Below, one piece after another: positions 46,815 through 55,700 of a DNA stretch of 64,000 nucleotides (positions are counted from its first letter, which is position 1; each line of letters starts with the position of its first letter). Source of the DNA: Gulosibacter macacae (lineage in GTDB: Bacteria > Actinomycetota > Actinomycetes > Actinomycetales > Microbacteriaceae); contig NZ_RQVS01000005.1 in assembly GCF_003865375.1 (NCBI RefSeq), forward strand, positions 62,001-126,000. Reading direction: 5' to 3'. A model generated the notes under the pieces. The model ran no database searches, was not told where the DNA came from, and worked only from the letters and a program-made list of their open reading frames with translations. The translations under genes were made by a program, and so were the position numbers.

Positions 46815-48551
46815 CTACTCGGCCGCGATCACCGCGATCGGAGCGTCGAGCGCAACAGTCTCGCCCTCATCCACGCGCCATTGCACGACACCATCTCGAT
46901 GCGCGACGACCTGCGTCTCCATCTTCATGGCCTCGAGCACCGCAACCGGAGTGCCGGTGGTGACGCTCGCGCCCTCATCAATGAGACGACGCACGAGCGT
47001 GCCGGCAACGGGAGCCTCGAGCAGTGTCGGATCAGTTTCGGGAGTCTCGCGAGCAGCATCTTGAGCGGCATCCGATGACGCATTCGTACCGAGTCGGGTG
47101 AGCATCTCGGCGGGAAGCCCGAGCATCACTCGACGGCCATCGAGTTCGACGGCGAAGCGCACGAGCTCGGATGCCGCAGTCGCGGCGCTTCGCGGTGCGC
47201 TGGGGAGCTTCGGCAGCAACTCCTGCTCGATCCACTGGGTGTAGACGCCGAAGGGCGCATCGGTGAAGGCCGGCTCCTCAAGCACCGCGCGGTGGAAGGG
47301 CACGACGGTGGCGACGCCGCTCACCTCAAGTTCTCGCAGGGCACGACGCCCGCGCGCGATTGCCTGAGCCCGGTCGGGGGCGAACACGATGAGCTTTGCG
47401 AGCATCGAGTCGAAGGCAGCCTCGACGCGGTCACCGGCCTCGACCCCAGCATCCCAGCGAATACCTGGGCCGCCGGGCACACGCAGGCCGGTCACTTGGC
47501 CGGCAGCCGGAAGGAATCCGCGGCCAGGGTCTTCCGCATTAATGCGGAACTCCAAGGCGTGACCCGTTGGCACGGGCGTTTCGCTCAGTGAAAGGCCGCG
47601 CCCCTCAGCAATGCGGAACTGCTCGGCCACGAGGTCGACTCCCGCGGTGATTTCGGTAACCGGATGCTCGACCTGGAGTCGAGTGTTCACCTCAAGGAAC
47701 GAAACGGTGCCGTCGCGGCCGACGAGAAACTCCACTGTGCCGGCGCCACGATAGTTCACCGCCTCACCGATGCGACGGGCGGCATCGTGGATGGATGTGC
47801 GCTGCTCCTCGCTGAGATCGGGTGCGGGTGACTCTTCGACGAGTTTCTGGTTGCGACGCTGCAATGAGCAATCACGGTCGCCAACGACCACGACCGCACC
47901 CTCACCATCGCCGACGATCTGTGCCTCAACGTGTCGCGGTTGCTCGAGGAATCGTTCGACGAAGCACTCGCCACGGCCAAAGGCAGCAATCGCTTCGCTC
48001 GTCGCCGCCGCGAAACTGTCGGCAACCTCATCAAGACTGTGGGCGACGCGCAGGCCGCGCCCGCCGCCTCCGAAGGCCGCCTTGATGGCGACGGGCAGGC
48101 CGTGCTCCTTGGCGAAAGCCACTGCCTCTTCGGCATTCGCAAGCGGCTCGGTGGTGCCGGGAACGAGCGGTGCCCCGATGCTCGTTGCAAGCTCCCGCGC
48201 TGCGACCTTATTGCCGAGCTGCTCGATCGTGTCGGGGCGCGGGCCGATCCAAATGAGTCCAGCGTCCTCGACCGCGCGCGCAAAGTCGGCGTTCTCAGCG
48301 AGGAAGCCGTAGCCCGGATGCACCCCATCCGCGTTGACTCGCAGGGCGAGCGCGACGATTGCCTCCGCATTGAGGTAGCTCGTGGCCGGGGTGGCGCCGC
48401 CGAGCGCGTACGCCTCGTCGGCGAGTCGCACGTGCAGGGCGTCGTGGTCTTGGTCGGCGTAGATGGCAATGGATGTGCGCTCGGATTCGGCACAGGCGCG
48501 AATGATGCGCACGGCAATTTCGCCGCGGTTCGCAATGAGGATGCGTTGCAT
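46815..48551 (-). CDS. Biotin carboxylase with biotin carboxyl carrier domain (acetyl/propionyl-CoA carboxylase alpha-type)
   Basis: 578 residues. N-terminal biotin carboxylase (RILIANRGEIAVRII, GGGGRGLRV ATP-grasp loop, EVNTRLQVEHPVTE) covers about residues 1-445; a C-terminal biotinyl domain carries EAMKMET with the biotin Lys at about 543. No carboxyltransferase gene is adjacent. Start at 48551 has CGGAG upstream. As last gene of the NRAMP-pxpA-pxpBC operon it resembles the accB/accC genes that accompany pxpABC in other bacteria; whether it carboxylates an acyl-CoA or serves 5-oxoproline metabolism is unknown. Confidence 0.85.
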   Translation of the reverse strand: MQRILIANRGEIAVRIIRACAESERTSIAIYADQDHDALHVRLADEAYALGGATPATSYLNAEAIVALALRVNADGVHPGYGFLAENADFARAVEDAGLIWIGPRPDTIEQLGNKVAARELATSIGAPLVPGTTEPLANAEEAVAFAKEHGLPVAIKAAFGGGGRGLRVAHSLDEVADSFAAATSEAIAAFGRGECFVERFLEQPRHVEAQIVGDGEGAVVVVGDRDCSLQRRNQKLVEESPAPDLSEEQRTSIHDAARRIGEAVNYRGAGTVEFLVGRDGTVSFLEVNTRLQVEHPVTEITAGVDLVAEQFRIAEGRGLSLSETPVPTGHALEFRINAEDPGRGFLPAAGQVTGLRVPGGPGIRWDAGVEAGDRVEAAFDSMLAKLIVFAPDRAQAIARGRRALRELEVSGVATVVPFHRAVLEEPAFTDAPFGVYTQWIEQELLPKLPSAPRSAATAASELVRFAVELDGRRVMLGLPAEMLTRLGTNASSDAAQDAARETPETDPTLLEAPVAGTLVRRLIDEGASVTTGTPVAVLEAMKMETQVVAHRDGVVQWRVDEGETVALDAPIAVIAAE

Positions 48552-48568
48552 GAGTGGCTCCGGAAGGA

Positions 48569-50152
48569 TCAAAGTTCGGTGAAGTCGTGAAGCGCGCGAA
48601 AGCGCACGCGCACCCCCGCAGCCAGTTGGCCAGCGAGGTCGAGGTCGCGGTCGACGACCGCGCCAATGACGGGATAGCCGCCGGTGAGCGGGTGGTCGGC
48701 GAGAAAGAGCACGGGTTGGCCATCCGGTGGTACCTGGATGGCGCCGGTGACCGCGCCCTCACTCGGCAACTCCCCCGACTCGGCGCGCTCGATCGGGGTG
48801 TCGCCTGCCAGGCGCACGCCAACACGATTCGATTGCGGAGTTACCAGCCACTCGGTGTGCAGGAGTGTCTGTAGGCCGGTCGCGGTAAACCAATCGGTGC
48901 GCGGTCCGAGTACGACATCGAGCGTGACGACCTCGCCATCCGCCGGGAGCTCCGGCCGCACGGGGTCGTTCACGTCGACGGCGCGCAGCACCGCATCCGT
49001 GTTGATCGGGAGTTCATCGCCCGCTTGCAGCGGCGCCGGGCCCACGCCGGCGAGAGTGTCGGTCGCGACGCTGTCGAGGACTCTAGGCGCCGCGAATCCG
49101 CCGCGCACGGCGAGATAGCCGCGCATCCCGCGATCAAAGGCGCCAATGCGCACGAGATCGCCATCGTCGACGGCCGTCGGGGTGCCGCGCTCGAGCGGCA
49201 CTTCGGTGCCATCTACGGCGAGGATGCTGCGCGGACCACTCGCGCCGGTCACGGCAATGACGGCCGCGCCCCGCACACGCAGGGTGGTGCCGCCGCCAGC
49301 GATTTCGATCGCGGCAGTATTGCTCGGATTGCCGACGATGCGGTTCGCTGCCCGCAGAGCACGCCGATCTGCCGCACCCGAGGCCGGTACACCCATGCCA
49401 AGGAGTCCCGGTCGTCCGAGGTCTTGCAGGAGTGCCTGGCCACCGGGCCGCTCGACCACGAGCGCCGGGCCGGTGGCCACAGCTGGTACTGCGAGTGCGG
49501 CGGCGGCCGCCGTCTGCACAACCTCGCGCACCGCCCGATACTGCACTGGCTGGCCGGGTTGCAAGAGCGCCGGCGGCTGCCGATCAAGATCCCACATGGA
49601 TGCACCGGTGCGGCCAATGAGCTGCCAACCACCCGGTGCTTCCCGGGGGTAGATGCCCGAGAATTCAGCCGCGAGGCCGACGGATCCGGCCGGGATGCGG
49701 GTACGCGGCGTCGCGCGGCGCGGCACCTGAAAGACCGGATCATCGCCAACGCAATAGGCAAACCCGGGGGCATAGCCGGTGAAGGCCACGCGCCAATTTG
49801 CCGCCGCGTGGCGGCTGATGAGTTCGTCGACGCTGAGCCCGAGGTGCTCGGCGACCTCGCCGAGCTCGCCTCCGTCGTAAACCACATCGATGGTCACCGG
49901 GGACAGTTCGGTTGTGAGCGACTCGGCTGGCGCGACTCCGCGCAGGGCCGACGCCAACGTCGGGGCATCAACGGCGGTGGGATCAAAGCACACGAGCAGA
50001 GTGCGCGCTGCCGGAACGAGCTCGTCGACTCCCCCGAGCGTTACCGCGGTGAGTGCGGCGTAGTGGCGAATCGCGTGGTCGAGGTCGGGGTACTCGATGA
50101 GGAGCGCTCGATCCGAGACCGGCACGATTCGAAGTGGGGCATCCGGCGTCAT
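48569..50152 (-). CDS. Fused 5-oxoprolinase subunits PxpB-PxpC (KipI-KipA type)
   Basis: 527 residues. The N-terminal about 215 match PxpB/KipI (VSDRALLIEYPD, the FTGYAPGFAYC and VPRRATPRTRIPAGSVG segments); the rest matches PxpC/KipA (VERPGGQALLQDLGRPGLLGMGVPASGAAD split at about residue 235, then GMRGYLAVRGG and GYPVIGAV). With PxpA it converts 5-oxoproline and ATP to glutamate. In E. coli the two subunits are separate; a single-chain version is known in actinobacteria. Start at 50152 chosen by homology; the longer frame overlaps pxpA. Confidence 0.88.
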   Translation of the reverse strand: MTPDAPLRIVPVSDRALLIEYPDLDHAIRHYAALTAVTLGGVDELVPAARTLLVCFDPTAVDAPTLASALRGVAPAESLTTELSPVTIDVVYDGGELGEVAEHLGLSVDELISRHAAANWRVAFTGYAPGFAYCVGDDPVFQVPRRATPRTRIPAGSVGLAAEFSGIYPREAPGGWQLIGRTGASMWDLDRQPPALLQPGQPVQYRAVREVVQTAAAAALAVPAVATGPALVVERPGGQALLQDLGRPGLLGMGVPASGAADRRALRAANRIVGNPSNTAAIEIAGGGTTLRVRGAAVIAVTGASGPRSILAVDGTEVPLERGTPTAVDDGDLVRIGAFDRGMRGYLAVRGGFAAPRVLDSVATDTLAGVGPAPLQAGDELPINTDAVLRAVDVNDPVRPELPADGEVVTLDVVLGPRTDWFTATGLQTLLHTEWLVTPQSNRVGVRLAGDTPIERAESGELPSEGAVTGAIQVPPDGQPVLFLADHPLTGGYPVIGAVVDRDLDLAGQLAAGVRVRFRALHDFTEL

Positions 50153-50162
50153 GACGAGCCGC

Positions 50163-50936
50163 CTAGCTCCGCGCAGCGGCAGCAAACGGGGCAATCTCCA
50201 CTCCGGCGTCGAGCAGTCGTCGACGCAACTCAGCCGCCATGGCGACGGCGCCCGGGCTGTCCCCGTGCACGCAGATCGATTCCGCATCCAGGCGGATGCG
50301 AGTGCCATCGACAGCTTCAAGCGTGCCGCGGTCAATAAGCTCGAGCATCCGCTCTGCCACGTGCACGGGATCGTCGAGCACCGCACCGGGCAGCTTGCGT
50401 GAGACGAGCGAGCCATCGGGGTTGTAGCGGCGATCGGCGAAGGCTTCGCGTGCGACGGCGAGGCCGGCTCGCTCGGCGAGGTCAAGCACCAGGGCGCCGC
50501 TGAGTCCGAGCACGACGAGCTGCGGGTTGACCGCGCGCACGGCTGCGACGACGGCTTCGGCGTGCTCGCGGTCGTGCACGATGGTGTTGTAGAGGGCGCC
50601 ATGCGGCTTTACGTAGCTCACCTGCGTGCCGACCGAGGCGGCGAGGCCCATCAGCGCGCCGATCTGGTATTCGACCTCGGCTTGGAGCGCCGCCGGGGCG
50701 ATCTCGACCGAGTTGCGGCCGAAGTTCTCGAAGTCGCGGTAGCCCGGATGCGCCCCCACGGTCACTCCGCGAGCGGCGGCTTCGCTGAGGGTGTGGCGGA
50801 TGCCGGCCGGATCGCCCGCGTGGAAACCGCAGGCCACATTGGTGCTCGACACGAGTGCGAGCATGGCTGCGTCATCGCCGACGATGCGGTCGGGCGTGTT
50901 CTCGCCGAGATCAGAGTTGAGATCGATATTCGACAT
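50163..50936 (-). CDS. pxpA: 5-oxoprolinase subunit PxpA (LamB/YcsF family)
   Basis: 257 residues, full length. Begins [11 protein letters not shown] and has [14 protein letters not shown], the metal-site region, and KPHGALYN. Works with PxpBC in ATP-dependent opening of 5-oxoproline. ATG at 50936 has GAGGAG upstream. Located 10 bases before pxpBC and after the transporter gene. Confidence 0.92.
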   Translation of the reverse strand: MSNIDLNSDLGENTPDRIVGDDAAMLALVSSTNVACGFHAGDPAGIRHTLSEAAARGVTVGAHPGYRDFENFGRNSVEIAPAALQAEVEYQIGALMGLAASVGTQVSYVKPHGALYNTIVHDREHAEAVVAAVRAVNPQLVVLGLSGALVLDLAERAGLAVAREAFADRRYNPDGSLVSRKLPGAVLDDPVHVAERMLELIDRGTLEAVDGTRIRLDAESICVHGDSPGAVAMAAELRRRLLDAGVEIAPFAAAARS

Positions 50937-50962
50937 GGGTACTCCTCTACAGTCAGCTTCGC

Positions 50963-52231
50963 TTACGAGCCGAGAATCATGCTGAAGATCGGGACGACCG
51001 AGTTCGCACCCATGTACCAGGTAAGCGCCGTAGCGATCGTGCCGAAGATGAGCAGCCACTTCGGGTAGCGGTAGCCGTCGAGGAGATCGCGACGGAACCA
51101 GCCGATGTACATGAAGATCGTGAGGCCGATCGGCAGGATGAGGCCGTTGAAGCCACCCACGAATACGAGGATCTGGGCCGGCGCGGCACCCCAGAGAAGG
51201 TAAAGCACGAGCGACACGGCGATGAAGGCGACCGTGGCGATGCGCAGCGGCCAGCCGTCACGGAGCTTCTTTGAGAAGGTCGAAAGGAAGGTTGCCGAGG
51301 TGTAGGCGGCACCGATGACCGAACTCAGTGCGGCAGCCCAGAAAATCGCACCGAACACGCGTAGACCTGCTTCGCCGAGGGCGTGCTGGAAGGCCTGACC
51401 GGCCGGGTTCGCAGCACCCGAAGTGAGGTCGAGAGTAACGCCCGAGGCGACGACGCCGAGGATCGCGAGGAAGAGGACGTAGCGCATGATGCCGGTGACG
51501 AGGATGCCGTTGAGCGAGGCACGGTGCACACTACGAACGTGCTGTGCGCCGGTCTGACCGCTGTCGAGGAAGCGGTGGGCGCCGGCATAGGTGATGTAAC
51601 CGCCGACGGTACCGCCAACGATGGTGGTGATGGTGGCGAAGTCGATCGTGTCGGGCAACACAGTCTGTCGCAGTGCATCCCCCACTGGCGGGTTCGTGAC
51701 GACGGCCACGACAATCGTGAGCACGATCATGCCGACGCCGAGGATCATGACCACGACATCAACGACCGCACCGGCCTTCTTGTAGAGGAAGATCGCGATT
51801 GCGAGGAGGCCAGTGAGCAGGCCGCCGAGTTGCGGGTCAATGCCGAGCAGGGCGTTGAGGCCGAGCCCGCCTCCGGCAATATTGCCGATGTTGAAGGCGA
51901 GGCCGCCGATCACGATGAGCACGGCGAGGACATACCCACTGCCGGGGATGGCGTCGTTTGCGAGCTGACCTGCGCGCTTGCCGGAGACGGTGATCATGCG
52001 CCAGATGTTCATCTGAACCGCGAAGTCGATGATGATCGACGCGAGGATGGCGAAGGCGAAGGCCGCGCCAAACATTGCGGTGAAGGTGGCGGTCTGGGTG
52101 ATGAAGCCCGGGCCGATGGCGCTGGTGGCCATGAGGAAGACTGCGCCGAGGATCGGACCACGGCGAGTCTTCACGAATTCACGCGGAGTTTGCTTCGGGG
52201 TCTCGACTTCGGTCGAGTCATTGCGAGTCAT
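50963..52231 (-). CDS. NRAMP-like transporter of the 5-oxoproline operon (YcsG type)
   Basis: 422 residues with about eleven membrane helices. It has the NRAMP-fold start (SAIGPGF at 38-43), but the metal-binding DPGN motif of true NRAMP proteins is absent after it, and in helix 6 the MPH motif is replaced by AGAHR (216-220). Similar proteins (YcsG) sit next to pxpA homologues in Bacillus. Loss of the metal ligands suggests a different substrate, possibly 5-oxoproline or Mg-like ions; this is inference. Promoter signals lie upstream at 52288-52317. Confidence 0.75.
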   Translation of the reverse strand: MTRNDSTEVETPKQTPREFVKTRRGPILGAVFLMATSAIGPGFITQTATFTAMFGAAFAFAILASIIIDFAVQMNIWRMITVSGKRAGQLANDAIPGSGYVLAVLIVIGGLAFNIGNIAGGGLGLNALLGIDPQLGGLLTGLLAIAIFLYKKAGAVVDVVVMILGVGMIVLTIVVAVVTNPPVGDALRQTVLPDTIDFATITTIVGGTVGGYITYAGAHRFLDSGQTGAQHVRSVHRASLNGILVTGIMRYVLFLAILGVVASGVTLDLTSGAANPAGQAFQHALGEAGLRVFGAIFWAAALSSVIGAAYTSATFLSTFSKKLRDGWPLRIATVAFIAVSLVLYLLWGAAPAQILVFVGGFNGLILPIGLTIFMYIGWFRRDLLDGYRYPKWLLIFGTIATALTWYMGANSVVPIFSMILGS

Positions 52232-52287
52232 TGCTTGGGTGTCCCATCGACGTCACTGGCGGTGGCACGCGATATTGCGTTGGATGC

Positions 52288-52317
52288 AACATAGCCTGAC
52301 GTTCTACAAACACGCAA
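52288..52317 (-). promoter_or_regulatory. Promoter of the NRAMP-pxp operon
   Basis: Minus-strand -35-like TTGCGT (52317-52312) and -10-like TATGTT (52293-52288), 18-bp spacer. A small palindrome GTTG-gatg-CAAC (52279-52290) overlaps the predicted start of transcription. Confidence 0.5.
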
Positions 52318-52320
52318 CTA

Positions 52321-52331
52321 TTGTTGAACAA
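52321..52331. promoter_or_regulatory. Candidate GntR/FCD operator TTGTTGAACAA
   Basis: Perfect palindrome TTGT-TGA-ACAA, matching the GT-N3-AC half-site logic of FadR/FCD-type GntR regulators. It sits four bases upstream of the pxp -35 and 24 bases before the gntR -10, well placed to control both divergent units. Confidence 0.65.
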
Positions 52332-52354
52332 AATGGGATGGATCGCTCAGGCGG

Positions 52355-52367
52355 TAGCATGCCAGCA
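52355..52367 (+). promoter_or_regulatory. Leaderless -10 of the gntR gene
   Basis: TAGCAT (52355-52360), six bases, then ATG at 52367; no Shine-Dalgarno. Confidence 0.55.
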
Positions 52368-53023
52368 TGGACGGTATGCAGCCCGCGCCTGGCGACGATG
52401 CCCTGGTGGACACCCTGCGAGAGGCGATCATTGCCGGCGCCTATCTTCCCGGAGCTCGGCTCAATGAGGCGGCCGTGAGCGCCGAGCTCGGGGTATCGCG
52501 CAACACTCTGCGCGAAGCGTTTGGCGTGCTCACTGAGCAGGGTCTACTCACCCGCATCCCCCACCGCGGGGTGTCGGTGGGTTCACCGAGTACCGCGGCG
52601 GTGATCGATCTTTATCGGATGCGTCGACTCATTGAGTGCGGTGTGCTCGCAGTTGCTGACCCACTGCATCCTGCAGTTGCCGGGATGCGCGCCGCGATCG
52701 CCGCGGGTGAGGCCGCGATTGAGGGATCCGATTGGAGTGCGGTCGGCACTGCGAACATGGATTACCACACCGCATTGGTTTCGCTCGCGGACAGTCCGCG
52801 CCTGGCCCGCACCTACCGCAATACGGCTGCTGAATTGCGATTGGCGTTCATGAAGATCGATAACCCGGAGCAATTGCACCGCCCCTTCGTCGTGCGCAAT
52901 GCCGAGATCGTCGAGCGGCTCGCGGCCAATGAACCAAGCGAAGCGGCCCGATTGCTTGAGCGTTACCTCATCGACTCGGAACGCACGGTGCTCGCCGCGT
53001 ACACCCGCTTGGGAATCGGCTAG
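52367..53023 (+). CDS. GntR-family (FCD domain) transcriptional regulator
   Basis: 218 residues. N-terminal winged helix (LREAIIAGAYLPGARLNEAAVS..LGVSRNTLREAFGVL) is the GntR signature; the C-terminal all-helical FCD domain has MDYHTALVSLAD and PFVVRNAEIVERL with the conserved Asp/His positions that bind a metal and ligand. Divergent from the 5-oxoproline operon, so it probably senses 5-oxoproline, glutamate or a related acid. Predicted leaderless; converges with the lipoprotein gene with seven bases between stops. Confidence 0.85.
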   Translation: MDGMQPAPGDDALVDTLREAIIAGAYLPGARLNEAAVSAELGVSRNTLREAFGVLTEQGLLTRIPHRGVSVGSPSTAAVIDLYRMRRLIECGVLAVADPLHPAVAGMRAAIAAGEAAIEGSDWSAVGTANMDYHTALVSLADSPRLARTYRNTAAELRLAFMKIDNPEQLHRPFVVRNAEIVERLAANEPSEAARLLERYLIDSERTVLAAYTRLGIG

Positions 53024-53030
53024 CTCGCGA

Positions 53031-54293
53031 TCAAGATGGCGGGGCAGGCAGGAGCACCGAAGCTCCCAATTGGTGGGCGCGCTTCACGAGGTAGCCATTA
53101 ACCACCCGGACATCGCTGTCCTTGCTCTGGAGCTCACTCAGCGTGGTGCCCTGAGCATCAATGAAGGTGAGTGCAGTGCTCGACTGAAAGAGCAACACCT
53201 CACCGCCACTACTCACTGCGAGCAGGTAGCCGGAGACGTCAACCTTTGTGCCGGACAGCGCGAGCTCACGACCTCGCGCGCTTAGCCGCAGGAGTGCATC
53301 CCCGGTCGGTGAGATTCCTGTCACCGATTCGGCAGCCGCGACCTCGTCGAGCGGGAGGAGCATCCCGTGTCGCGCGGGAGAAGTTGCCGCCATTGGTGCA
53401 TAGGTGACGGTGTCGAGCGCGTTGCCTTCGAGGTCAAACTGCTCGGCAGTTACCGTCCACTCACCCTGAGCGGTCGGGCGTCCGCGTTCGTACACGAGAT
53501 AGCCGTCGCGTGCCCAGGTGACGATTGTGTCGCCTCGCAATGGATTCGGGCCGAGGACGACTTCGCCGGATGCAGTATCAACAAGCGCGTACCCCTCGTC
53601 GACGTTGCAACCGAGTCGAGCGTCGCCCGGTGCGGCGATCGGTCCGCCGTCGAGATACTCACAGCGGCTCAGCCAACCGAGTTCGGTGAGCTGCCACCGA
53701 ATCGTGCCGTCGAGCGCGAGGATCGTGCGTGAACCCGGGCCCTGATACGCAGTAAGCAGCGTCACGTCCTCAAGCTCAGTAATGACGCCCGAAAGTTCGA
53801 GCCGATCGAGGGCTGTCGATTTCGGCGTACGCTCACCCGTCGCAATCACGACGCGCTCAATGACCGAGTCACCGCGGTACGGACCAATTGCGACGTAGAC
53901 GGCGTCTCCAACCGATTCGTCTGACGTGCAAGCGGCCTCATCGATGCGCCACAGCTCTTCGTTGTCGGCCATGCGGATGCCCACCACGGCCGAGCGATCA
54001 TGGGCCTCTGGCACCGCACCCCCGCTATCGGGACGTGGCTCCATGAGGAGTGCGACGCCATCGGCTACCCCGCAGATCACGCTTCCTTGAAGTGGTGGGG
54101 TCCACCAATCTCCGACACCGGCCGCATACTCAACCGCAAGTGAGCGGTCTTGATCCCAGCTCGGCTGAAATTGCGCATCCGAGCCGCTCGAGGCTGTCGT
54201 ACCAGGCAGGCCGGCGCAGCCCGAAAGCGTCAGTGCGACAAGCACCGTCATGCCGATCAGGGCCGGTGAGCTGTGGTTTCGAAAGCGAGTCAC
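53031..54293 (-). CDS. Putative lipoprotein, tandem family member 1
   Basis: 420 residues. Basic N-terminus, hydrophobic stretch and lipobox LSGC give a lipoprotein signal; the rest is extracytoplasmic and strand-rich with repeated TGE/GD turns, suggestive of a beta-propeller. Shares with its two neighbours ICGV-DG, R-I-[DE]-x-A-C, C--LDGGP, LGC, WARDG[YF] and LP-[LI]-x-E. Besides the lipobox Cys it has exactly the four shared cysteines. GTG at 54293 is six bases after TACGGT, so leaderless; the longer frame to 54329 is less likely. Function unknown. Confidence 0.65.
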   Translation of the reverse strand: MTRFRNHSSPALIGMTVLVALTLSGCAGLPGTTASSGSDAQFQPSWDQDRSLAVEYAAGVGDWWTPPLQGSVICGVADGVALLMEPRPDSGGAVPEAHDRSAVVGIRMADNEELWRIDEAACTSDESVGDAVYVAIGPYRGDSVIERVVIATGERTPKSTALDRLELSGVITELEDVTLLTAYQGPGSRTILALDGTIRWQLTELGWLSRCEYLDGGPIAAPGDARLGCNVDEGYALVDTASGEVVLGPNPLRGDTIVTWARDGYLVYERGRPTAQGEWTVTAEQFDLEGNALDTVTYAPMAATSPARHGMLLPLDEVAAAESVTGISPTGDALLRLSARGRELALSGTKVDVSGYLLAVSSGGEVLLFQSSTALTFIDAQGTTLSELQSKDSDVRVVNGYLVKRAHQLGASVLLPAPPS

Positions 54294-54305
54294 GACATCA
54301 CCGTA
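54294..54305 (-). promoter_or_regulatory. Leaderless -10 of lipoprotein 1
   Basis: Minus-strand TACGGT (54305-54300), six bases, GTG at 54293. Confidence 0.45.
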
Positions 54306-54371
54306 TGACGTGTCGGCTCGGCGGTGCATCGTCGTCGAGGGTGACTCCGACGTTGACGAACGCGTGACGGG

Positions 54372-55649
54372 CTACTTCGCTGGGAGGAGAATCGCCTCGA
54401 TGCCGTCGGCCTGCCAACGAACAATGTGTCCGTCGAGGAGGTCGATCAATGACGGCTTGGGAATTGTGTTGAGCTCCTCTCCCCTACCATCGCGCAAAAT
54501 GAGGTCGTTCCCGTTGCTGAACAGCAGGATGCTGCCGTCCGCACTCACTGCTTCGAGTCTGCCCGACTCCGAAATTTCACGACCCGAATTGACGAGCACT
54601 AAACCGTCGACAGCCGCCGTGCGATAAGCGATGACCTCACCAGTTGGTGTGATCGCCTGTACGTATTCGGCCAGGGGCATTTCATTGAGCGGTAGCTTCA
54701 CCTGGCTCGCTGACGGGGTGATTCGGCTGAGAAGTATATGCCTGGCCCAGCCGAGCGACTCGCCTTTAAAACTGAACCGCTCACTTTCGAGTCCGAATCC
54801 ACCGGTCGCGCTCGTTGACGTCCTCGACGAATCCCCGCCCCAAAGCTGATAGCCGTCGCGCGCCCAGATAATTCGTTCACTCTTCGTGCGCCACTCGGTA
54901 GGCCCGAGGCTGAATTCACCCGTACGAGGGTCAACGAGAGCGAAACCATCCCCGCGTTCGCAGCCCAAGACCATGTCCTCAGGAGTTGCGTTGGGCCCGC
55001 CATCGAGGACGTGGCAGCCGTACCAGGAACTCGGCCAGTCATTAGACCAAGAAACGTTGCCATCCATCGAGACAAGACCTTGCACCTTTGAATCGAAGGA
55101 GGCGAAGATCAGTGTTGTTGCTTCGATCTCGATCACTGCGCGATCGACTGTGAGGTACTTGAGCGGCTCGGATTTGGCGACATGGTCACCGGATGCGATA
55201 TTGAGCCGTTCTACAGTCGATCCTTCGGTGAAATCGCCGAGTGCGATATACGCATGGTCCTCAAGAACTGACGCCGAATTGCAGGCGGCGTTCTCGATCC
55301 GCCAAATTTCGGCATTGTCGTGCATACGGATTCCGCGCAGAGTTCCGCGATTGTCCGAAAAGAAATCATCCGAATCAGTTTTGACGTGTGGTTCGCTGAC
55401 GAGTGCGATACCGTTCGAAACACCGCAAATGATGCTGTTATGCCCAGGTGGTCGCCACCATTCGCCGAGTCCGGCAGCATAGTCTGCGGACAAGAATGAG
55501 TCGGCCGGCCAGCTCGGATGAAATTGCAGTGTCGCGTAGTCAGTTCCGGTATTTCCCGCGTCAGCTGGCATTGTCGAACAACCAGCGATACCTACGGTGA
55601 GTGCCACAACGAGCGCGGCAAGTGCTGCTCGCATTCGGAGACGGCGCAT
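54372..55649 (-). CDS. Putative lipoprotein, tandem family member 2
   Basis: 425 residues with signal MRRLRMRAALAALVV, lipobox IAGC and mature start STMPAD. Paralog of the genes on both sides: shared ICGVSNG, WRIENAAC, GCHVLDGGP, LGCERGD, WARDGY, LPLNE. Five cysteines in all (lipobox plus four conserved). Local base composition is visibly less GC-rich than the core genes. ATG at 55649 lies six bases after TAGGTT: leaderless. No catalytic motif recognised; could be a ligand-binding or cell-envelope scaffold protein. Confidence 0.68.
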   Translation of the reverse strand: MRRLRMRAALAALVVALTVGIAGCSTMPADAGNTGTDYATLQFHPSWPADSFLSADYAAGLGEWWRPPGHNSIICGVSNGIALVSEPHVKTDSDDFFSDNRGTLRGIRMHDNAEIWRIENAACNSASVLEDHAYIALGDFTEGSTVERLNIASGDHVAKSEPLKYLTVDRAVIEIEATTLIFASFDSKVQGLVSMDGNVSWSNDWPSSWYGCHVLDGGPNATPEDMVLGCERGDGFALVDPRTGEFSLGPTEWRTKSERIIWARDGYQLWGGDSSRTSTSATGGFGLESERFSFKGESLGWARHILLSRITPSASQVKLPLNEMPLAEYVQAITPTGEVIAYRTAAVDGLVLVNSGREISESGRLEAVSADGSILLFSNGNDLILRDGRGEELNTIPKPSLIDLLDGHIVRWQADGIEAILLPAK

Positions 55650-55661
55650 ATCGTTAACCTA
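55650..55661 (-). promoter_or_regulatory. Leaderless -10 of lipoprotein 2
   Basis: Minus-strand TAGGTT (55661-55656), six bases, ATG at 55649. Confidence 0.5.
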
Positions 55662-55700
55662 GCCAGATGAGGCTTCCTGCCGCGTCGCCCCAGGGGCTGA

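Noticed and set aside
49025-50338. 437-residue open frame antisense to pxpBC and pxpA
   Set aside because: Shadow of the fused PxpBC gene; long antisense frames are expected with this codon bias.
50153-50602. 150-residue N-terminal extension of PxpBC
   Set aside because: It is entirely antisense-like Ser/Pro/Arg-rich sequence overlapping pxpA in another frame; the family begins at the MTPDAPLRIVPVSD point.
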